Assembly: GCA_021396245.1 (NCBI GenBank)
Contig: WNYE01000103.1
Coordinates: 1-64,000 of the forward strand
Origin: Sporothrix humicola
Lineage: Eukaryota > Ascomycota > Sordariomycetes > Ophiostomatales > Ophiostomataceae
Direction: 5' to 3'
Length of the DNA stretch: 64,000 bases
Below the pieces are notes generated by a model, which worked only from the letters and a program-made list of their open reading frames with translations, was not told the DNA's origin and searched no databases. This document shows positions 56,901-64,000 of this stretch, in pieces (positions within the stretch are counted from its first letter, which is position 1; each line of letters begins with the position of its first letter). The translations under genes were made by a program, and so were the position numbers.

Positions 56901-59366
56901 GAGCAACATGAGAAAGAGAGTGTGAAAGAGCTAAGGGTGAAGGAGACGATGATAGGCCGTTTGTGATGGGCATGAGTGGATGTGTGTACTCGTCAGTTCG
57001 AGTATTGTCGAGTGGAAAAAGACAGAAAAGACAGAATCAGGGGCACAACTTGAGAAGACAGAAAAGTGACATATCATCTTGCGAGTGGCAGGAGCCAAAT
57101 GGCTATGCGCGAGTGCCGTTGCAGAAAAGGCAGTCACAGGTCGTCAACATTGAGGCAGGTGCGATGGTGCCGACGAGCGTCTGGGAAAGAGCCATGGGTG
57201 TGTCCTCGTTTACACCTTCCCTTTCGTCGTCTGTCTACACAGTACACGATGGGAAGGTGCTATCTGGCAAGCAAATAATCCATTCTATGGGCCACTTGCA
57301 AGCGCGATACGAGGATGTTGACCGTTCCTTCTTTATTTTGTTTACAATTTGCCCCTATCCTTGCCTATCTTTCTTCTTTTCTCTTCAATTACCGCCATTC
57401 GACCTACCCTTAGCCCCGACCCAACATCACATCACGACGACGGATATTGAATATTCACACAATAATCGATCCATTCCGACGGACGAATGCTAGTGTTTAC
57501 TTTGCAGCTAACCGACATATATTTCTGGCCCGCCATGCTAGCCATCGCCGATTTGAAACGACATCGCATCTCCACGGACAGCCGTTGACTCGCCTACTAC
57601 GGTATTTAACCCAATATACACAATAGTCTTCAACTCACGCTCGTCGAGCACCCTCGATTGCTCGCTGCTGTCGATCAGAGCCTCTTTCGACTCGCAATAT
57701 CGTGCAGCCGGTATCGCAAAAGCGAGGCGGGGAAAGATAGTCCCCAGCGGTCGGTACGATATCTTTCAAGGATCGCATACCGCTCTTCCGTTACGCATGG
57801 GACACTCATAGACGCTCACCGTTGCTCGACTCGAAGATACGAGCGAGACATAAGAGCCCGTTGTCTACCATCCGACACGTCCTTCCGCATGCCCTAATGG
57901 CGCCCTGCATATGTCTTTTGGTGCCAGCTGCATTGGCCTGGGACGCACCATGCCGGAATAACCGTCCGCTGGGATGCACCGACGCATCGACTACGAATAT
58001 TGGACTAGCGGTTGCTCCCGAAGATGGAATAGGATCCGTCGTGAATATTGTGGATGTCGCTTTCGGTCAAGAATAAAAGCCAGTCTGTGCTGTTGAATTG
58101 GCCTGTCTGCATTGTCGGGGCTTTCCTTGATATGGCAATTCTGTTTTTCCTTCCAAGACCAAAACCCAGGTTGTTGGCAGACCCGTGTACATGGTCATGG
58201 TCTCCTCTAAATGAGAAACACACAGAAACCCACATATGCACTGTGTGTACTTTGGGTAAGACACACAGTTGAGAGCTACAACGTTGGTTCTTATTAGCAT
58301 CATCGTATATACGGAGTAGACGGAGTAGACGTCCCCCCCGTATGCTGTGTCTCTTGTGGGGACATTGCCGGACCTATGAATATTTGTACCGGGCCTTTAC
58401 ACGAGAGTTGGGTTTGCTGCAGACGTCGTACTTGTGTAGGCATACTTTGTGCAGCATTAAATGTACAAATCTATAGAAGAAGTCATAAAAGTGTCTTGTG
58501 TCCAGAGAGATATTCTGACAGCAAATATTCCGGGCTACGTTTTCCAGAACTTCCAGGGAAATATGCACCCAACATGTCATATTTCCTTGCCAAATGTTGG
58601 AACGGCTTGCATATGCATTGGCCAATTGTGCAGCGCCGTGCCATGAAGAGGAGTCTGAGGACCCCGGCCTGACCTGATCTGTCCTGGTCTCCTCTCTCTA
58701 TCCAATCCAAGGTCAGCGGAGATTCACCGAAAAATACTCACCCCCTTGGCCACGGTGAGACCTAGACAGCGGGCCCTGGAACCCCAAAACTGCAAGGTGT
58801 ACGTTGTATGCATGGAGTCTGAGACTGAGATTAGAAAGCTTTCTTCTTCTATGCATGTGCCTTGACCAAGAAGTGCATTTCCTGGTATAACTGCATGGCA
58901 AAAGCCCAGTAATTTGGTAACAGAAGTAACCAAGGCAAAGCAAAGACACAGTTAAGGCAAGGAAATGATTGAAACAGTTTTATGTATCATTAGAACATTT
59001 CATCATAATAGACAGACAAAGTATGCAGCGAACAAAATTATCAAAAACAACCCGAGGACCCAAATAAGACAATCTGAGAAGAGAAGAAATATAAGAAGGA
59101 CGAGAAGACGAAAGTCAAAAAAGATGATGAAATGAATGGAAGAAGCAACCTGTGCAGACAATGGCGCTGAACTTCTTGTTATGCCAAATTCAAGAAAAAC
59201 AGAAGCAAGAGAAGTAGAAAAAGAAAAGAAAACTCCAATGAGATGCAAATAGTGCACAACAATAGCTCGGGCAGAACGAGGGTACTGCAGTACACCTGCA
59301 CAAGATGCCACTGGACGTCACATATTGCCACTTGGAAGGTGAGACCGGAGACATATTTGTCTCCAT
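53909..59366. other. Long gene-free region (5.5 kb), WBP2-like promoter to GBD/FH3 3' end
   Basis: The first 0.5 kb is purine-rich on the plus strand and probably promoter and leader of the WBP2-like gene. A TTCGTTTG triplet repeat is at about 54645-54668. A 270-codon minus-strand frame (55211-56023) has no recognisable feature. TACGGAGTA with a second GACGGAGTA copy is at 58310-58328. No RNA gene or transposon remnant was recognised. Confidence 0.5.
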
Positions 59367-62300
59367 TTAAAGATCACCGTCCAAGACAAAATCCAGCTTC
59401 GGGATCTCGAGCTTGGGTGCAGGCTCTGCAGCCTTGGGGCCACCCACAATTGGCGCTCTCTTATTGGGTGAGTTGCTGCGACGTTTGTCGGCGGTGCTGG
59501 TGGGTGTGGCCGGCGGAGGCGGTGGGCCATAGCGAACATCGCGGACATCATAACCATCCTCATAGGCCGCGGCGACCCACACTCTCAATCCATCATGGAC
59601 CGCACCATAGAACTTCTCTTTGCAGAGACGCAGGCTGCTGCCCATGCAGCGTTCCCAGCCGGACATTTGCATCAGCCCCCGCAGATGGTTGCGCTCGGTA
59701 GCAGTCGGAGTGCAAGCCAGGATCGCATTGACCAGGTCGAGATGTGAGGCGAGGTAGTTGGTGGCCTCCCACTCTACACCGCCCACGTAAGGAGCAGCAG
59801 GCACGGGCGGGCGCTCCTGGGGGAAATGGCGAAGCATGTACGAGGACGCAGTCTCTGTGTGCTTCGGGGGAAGGGGTGCCGACGAAGCTGTGGGGGAGGC
59901 CACCGTCGGCTCTGCGTCGTTTCTGGAGAAGAAGTCGTCTTCATTGGCGTTGGCAGGGATCTTTCGCTCTTTCGCGGCGGCGGGCAGAGATACAACGTTG
60001 AGGTGGTGGAGGAAGATCCAGAACACCTCCTTTGTCACGCTGACGACTTCCTTGCACCACACGCGGTACGGTCGCTCCTTGCGCATATCCATCACAAAGC
60101 TGATGGGTTTCTCGTCGTCGCCCCGCTCGGGGTCCCGCAGGTAACCGAGCACAGTCTGGGCGCGAGCAGGACGTTCGTCGATAGGTGCGTTCTGAATGTA
60201 CGTGAAGAGGACCCATGTGACAATATTGCGTGTCGTGAACTCACTCGGGCCCTTCTTTTCTGGGTCGAAGATCATGTGGATGAGTGCTGGCAGCAGGCTT
60301 GCGTGGATCGAGTGAAGGTACTGGAGAGCCAATGCTGTGGTGCATAGTGCCTTGAGACACAAGAGGTTCTCGTGTAGCAGTGCATCTTCGTGTTCCTCCC
60401 TGTCGCGTGACAAAACGTTAGCAAACTGGGAACTATGCTGCGAAGGCAAACGGAAAACTAAAAGCAATTGCGGCGGAATCACTCCGGGAAAATATAGCAT
60501 GTCACGGTACACAAGCCCAGACAGTTGGCATCAATTGCGAGCGGGGAGAGGCGGGATGTGTGCGATGCGAGGAAGAAAAGAGCTGCAGAATGGGACGATG
60601 GAAAAAAGAAAACATGGGGACAGGGGCTTATTGGCGGCTCAGCCAATTGTTTACTCACCTCCACTCAACGGCCATGATACGATGCAAAAGACCCACGACC
60701 TCCTCCATACCGCCCTGGCCAATGAAATCTTCGATCCATGCAACCGTCTCATTGCGGAGAAGCAGCCTCAGCTTGTGCAGTTTGCCAACTTCCATCTTTT
60801 CTGGGGCCTGCACGGTGCGGAGGTATGAGACAAAGTCAGCAGGACTGTTTTGCTGTGGGCCCTTGGCCTTTGCAAAGAAGCCTGTGATAGGGTTGCTTGT
60901 GGATGCAGAGGACACGGCGTCTGGGCTGGTCGCAGCGCCGTTTGCTCCGACGTTCACAAAGCTCTCAGTTGACTTAGATCGAAGGTGGCGGCCCAGTGTG
61001 CCCTCGGTCTTCTTCTTCATAGGAATACCAGGACTCTTGGGCTGCTTCAGACTGTCGTTTGCTCCACGGTCCCGACTGCGGCCACGGGTCATCTTCGACA
61101 GAGTCATGCTCTTGACCCGCGAGTGCTTCGACTTGGTGGATTTTCCAGCAGATCCTTCGTCCGTGGGAGTCGGAGTAGGTGTATTGGCGACAGCATTGGG
61201 TTCCGAGTTCCCGCTTGCGGACCGAGTGCTATCGTGGCTCGACGGGCGATCGGAAGTCTGTTGCTGGCGCTTTGAGCGCTCTTCGGCCCAGTCCTGACGG
61301 ATCAGCTCCAACTTGATGGCGTTGGCCAGGTTGCGCATCTTGTAGCGTTGGTGCTCTGGGATGTTGCGGCGATCCAGAAGTGCTTCGAGATGGGCGTCAA
61401 TATCGTTAGGGTTGACGGCAAGCTCGAAAGGCGACGGAGTCTCCATGCCAGGAGTGGCGGTCGAGGGCGTGCTGACTCCAGTGTGCTGAGTCTGGCGAGT
61501 GCTCGAAAAGGCCGTCGTCAATTTCGGCCGTGTTGCTGGCGTGCTGCCAGTGCCAACGCTCGCAGATACGGGGTGGAACGACTTGGGCCGGGGCTTCATG
61601 GCAGGAGCTTGGCGGCCAGTCGTACCGCCAAGGGCTGAATCATCCAGAGATGGCAGTGGCTTGTTGGCCAGGTCGTCTCTCCCAACGCCCTTGCTCGCGC
61701 TACAGAACTGAGCATAGATAGGCGTGATCTGTGGCGGGCCGGCGGCTGCAGTTATGCTGTTTGCAGTGGCAGGGCCCTGCTGCTGTGCCTGGTTCTCTTT
61801 GTTCCGGCCATCTCTAAAGTTCAGCCGTGACTTGCTTCTCTTCTTATCATCACCACGGCTTCTTCCACGACCACGCTCTTCTTCGGCTTCTGCCTCGGCC
61901 GCATCCTTGGCCATTTTGTTGAGGTTCTTGAATGACTTGGGCCGTGACAAGAGGCCAACCAGGTTCGTGGTTGACCGAGTCCGTTCCTTCTTTGTCGGTG
62001 ATGGCGGTGGAGGGCTCGCCTTGTCGTCATTATCGTTCGTGTTGCTAGGAAGGCCGGTTGTGATCGTTGGCGTGGCACGATCCAGCTTCGTCTTCTTCGT
62101 GGGTGAGTTCAATGCAGTAGATGATGTATTGTTGCTGACGTAGCTGCTGCCAGAGTTGCCTCGAGAGATGGGATGCTTCTCTGCATGCACCAATTGAGGC
62201 TGCTGGCGGTTGTGTGAGGTTTCTTCGAGAGGACCGCCGCCAACCTGGACGGGAACCAGAGCTGCTGCGGCCAGATTGTCGCCTTGCGAGTTGTTTCGAC

Positions 62301-62391
62301 GGTGCATCATAAATGACCGCAGAACAGACGATTTTGTCCGCTGGTGGTGGCCACCGGCCGGTGGGACGCCCTGCCCGTTGACGAACGCCAT
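59367..62391 (-). CDS. Formin-like GBD/FH3-domain protein lacking FH1/FH2, 921 aa
   Basis: Exons 62391-60659 and 60399-59367, intron 60658-60400 (259 bp, GTGAGT...CGACAG, branch GCTAAC). The N-terminal 320 residues are Ser/Pro/Arg-rich and disordered. A diaphanous-type GTPase-binding segment begins at about 325 (DIDAHLEALLDRRNIPEHQRYKMRNL). After a Ser/Lys-rich insert, the FH3 armadillo-like part runs from about 512 (FVSYLRTVQAPEKM, LRLLLRNETVAWIEDFIGQGGMEEVVGLL) through LHENLLCLKALCTTALALQYL to about 850 (SGWERCMGSSLRLCKEKFYGAVHDGLRVWV). The intron cuts inside FH3, so neither ORF alone shows the full domain. The protein ends 70 residues later with no poly-proline FH1 or FH2 actin domain. It is probably a Rho-GTPase effector or scaffold in polarity or septation; the partner is unknown. 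Confidence 0.85.
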
Positions 62392-63502
62392 TGTGTGTGA
62401 TGCGAGCTACACGGTGGCTTGTGTAGATGAGGAGATGGTGCAATGTTCAGATTGACGAGGAGATAAAAGGACACGGGACGAAAAGGAAGATTGAAGAAAG
62501 GCAATCGCTAAAATGCTGATGCTGAAGCCCAACGCCCTTCAAATGCGTGAAAACAAAAAGGGCCGTGCCGGAAGGTCTAGGCCATGACGATGTTTGTCGA
62601 AACTACTTTTCTGCTCTGGTCGCAAATGACCAAGGTATCGAAGCAGTGAAGAACGTGCACGATTGAATGTGTCGACGAAAGAAAAGAGAAAAGAAGGCTG
62701 AGGTCGAGGAAATTGGAAAGAGAGAAGAGGAATGTGAAGAGAGATGTTCAAGAGTTGAACTCGTTTTAGGAAAGGCCGGTTTTGTCAATCGCTCTTTCTT
62801 CCTCTTTTGTGGGTACGGATCGACCAAGAGCAACCAGAGCATTTGTGGCCTAGACGACCAAAGGGAAGGAAGGCCGTGGCCCGTGTAAATACGGAGGTCG
62901 ATTTTGTATGGCGGTGGGGGTTGGCCCAGCAACGGGGGTTGGGTTGCGGGCTCTGATTGGCGGAGGTGGCGGGGTGGCCTAAAATCGTCGCACCAGCGAT
63001 TCGCGATTCGTGGGGAAGGAGCTATGACGACGAGGTTTCCTCGTTGGATAAGAGCAAATGCACATAAGCAGGCCCAGGCCCCTCTTTTTCTCTCTTGCAC
63101 GTCGTGCTTTTCTGCATTCACATCACGCTTTTCAATAATATCCAACATTACCCGAAAAAGGCGCACATCCGGCCCTCCGAGCTGCATGAAGCAATCTCAT
63201 GACGAGAAGCTGGTTATTGCTTACATGGTGGTGCCCGGGATAGACCGTCACAAATACTCGTTCTTTTTTTGAACTACTTTCGTCTCTCGTTATGTCTTTC
63301 TAGGTTCGTCTTAACAGATCTAGGATGCTCTTTCTATATGAAAAGCAACTATCCTCTGTCCTCCTCCCTCGAAATAAAGATGTCAAAATGCAAATGGGGG
63401 CCAAATGATCATGGGCCCCTGTTCTAGTCCCATGTAACGCCAAAACAAGAAAACAAAACAGTGCTGAAAACCAAATGTCACGTCGAAGTCACAGCCTGCC
63501 CT
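62392..63502. other. Intergenic: GBD/FH3 promoter, AIM32-like 3' region
   Basis: 1.1 kb without a supported gene. It is mixed in composition, with a G-rich stretch near 62901-62980. Overlapping short ORFs on both strands lack features. Confidence 0.55.
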
Positions 63503-64000
63503 CTACCAACTCAACAATCCCTTCTCGCGATCGAAGCCGCCCCGCAGCTGGCTCTCCGGCTTGACGACCTTGCCCTGCAAAATCGTGTACTTGACAATGT
63601 TCTCGCAGTCCTCGGGCATCACGCGCGCCAGCCAGATGCACTGCGACGCGCCAGCAACAGATGTGTTGAGCTCGCTGTCGGCATCGCCGTTTGCCTCGCC
63701 GTTTGCATCGCCCTTCGTCTCCTCGCTCTTCTCCTTCTTTGCGCCCCGCAGAACGGCCGGCGTGACCGACTTGATGCGCGCCGGCAGCGCGTCCCGGTCC
63801 GCGTCCGTCAGAGACCCCCGTTTCAGATCATCGATTCCGAACGCGTCTGGCCGGCGGTAGACCATCATGTTGGCGCTGTACTTGTGGCCGCCGACGTGCG
63901 AGATAAAGTAGATGCCGACACCACCAGGCCGCTCGTCGTCCAGGTCGCGGAACAGGCCCAGTGGCCGCAGGTGGCGCTCGAGCTCTTTGCGGAGGAGAGG
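63503..64000 (-). CDS. AIM32: AIM32-like [2Fe-2S] thioredoxin-fold protein, C-terminal part (partial)
   Basis: The frame is open to the right edge of the window, so the N-terminal part and start are missing; 165 codons plus stop are visible. The segment shows ISHVGGHKYSANMMVYRR, the hallmark of sucrase/ferredoxin-like proteins, whose histidines are proposed ligands of a [2Fe-2S] cluster. An Ala/Asn/Asp/Glu-rich low-complexity insert follows (KGDANGEANGDADSEL), then CIWLARVMPEDCENIVKYTILQGKVV and an ending GGFDREKGLLSW. Yeast Aim32 is a mitochondrial protein that acts in redox quality control. The family also includes other small ferredoxin-like proteins, so the symbol is tentative until the N-terminal half is seen. 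Confidence 0.7.
   Translation of the reverse strand, partial: PLLRKELERHLRPLGLFRDLDDERPGGVGIYFISHVGGHKYSANMMVYRRPDAFGIDDLKRGSLTDADRDALPARIKSVTPAVLRGAKKEKSEETKGDANGEANGDADSELNTSVAGASQCIWLARVMPEDCENIVKYTILQGKVVKPESQLRGGFDREKGLLSW

Overview
This window is nuclear DNA of a filamentous ascomycete (Pezizomycotina, most likely Sordariomycetes). The evidence is the short GT-AG introns (52-259 bp) with CTAAC/CTAAT-type branch sites, the strong GC3 bias of the genes, and the protein families present: an ascomycete laccase with a DSGL tail, a fungal-type large catalase, a long ERG27, an FLVCR-like transporter and fungal F-box proteins. The genus cannot be fixed from the sequence; an Ophiostomatales- or Magnaporthales-like fungus is only a guess. 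No CRISPR array, operon, rRNA, convincing tRNA, or intact transposon or virus was seen.

I support 17 protein-coding genes. 1-10 kb: large-subunit catalase (+), unknown secreted protein (-), F-box-like protein (-), mitochondrial ACOT9-type thioesterase (+). 10-12.3 kb: secreted laccase (-). 16-31 kb: two-span membrane protein (+), nucleolar SRP40-like RRM protein (-), a head-to-head pair of mitochondrial genes (CYC3 haem lyase - and a Cqd1/ADCK2-type UbiB kinase-like protein +), and a second F-box-like protein (+). 31.8-39.8 kb: the complete TOR kinase (-). 41-45.4 kb: ERG27 sterol 3-keto reductase (+) and an FLVCR-like MFS transporter (-). 51.4-54 kb: QCR6 (-) and a WBP2/GRAM-domain protein (-). 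59.4-62.4 kb: a GBD/FH3 protein with no formin catalytic domains (-). Right edge: 3' part of an AIM32-like [2Fe-2S] thioredoxin-fold protein (-).

Most genes are housekeeping and independently placed, as is normal in fungi. There is no biosynthetic cluster. Mitochondrial respiration is over-represented (QCR6, CYC3, CQD1-like, AIM32-like, thioesterase). Four intergenic stretches are unusually long for a fungal genome (12.2-16.2, 25.3-29.5, 45.4-51.4 and 53.9-59.4 kb). They hold low-complexity tracts, small tandem repeats, a duplicated TTTTAGG-rich tract and an AT-rich, gene-free island.

I did not find a clear undescribed system. The best leads are a TOR kinase with a long Gly/Asn-rich insert carrying two RxRxxS motifs between kinase and FATC (the place of the mammalian repressor segment), an FH3-only formin-like regulator, a perfect CRE in the catalase promoter, and a short, uncharacterised secreted protein.
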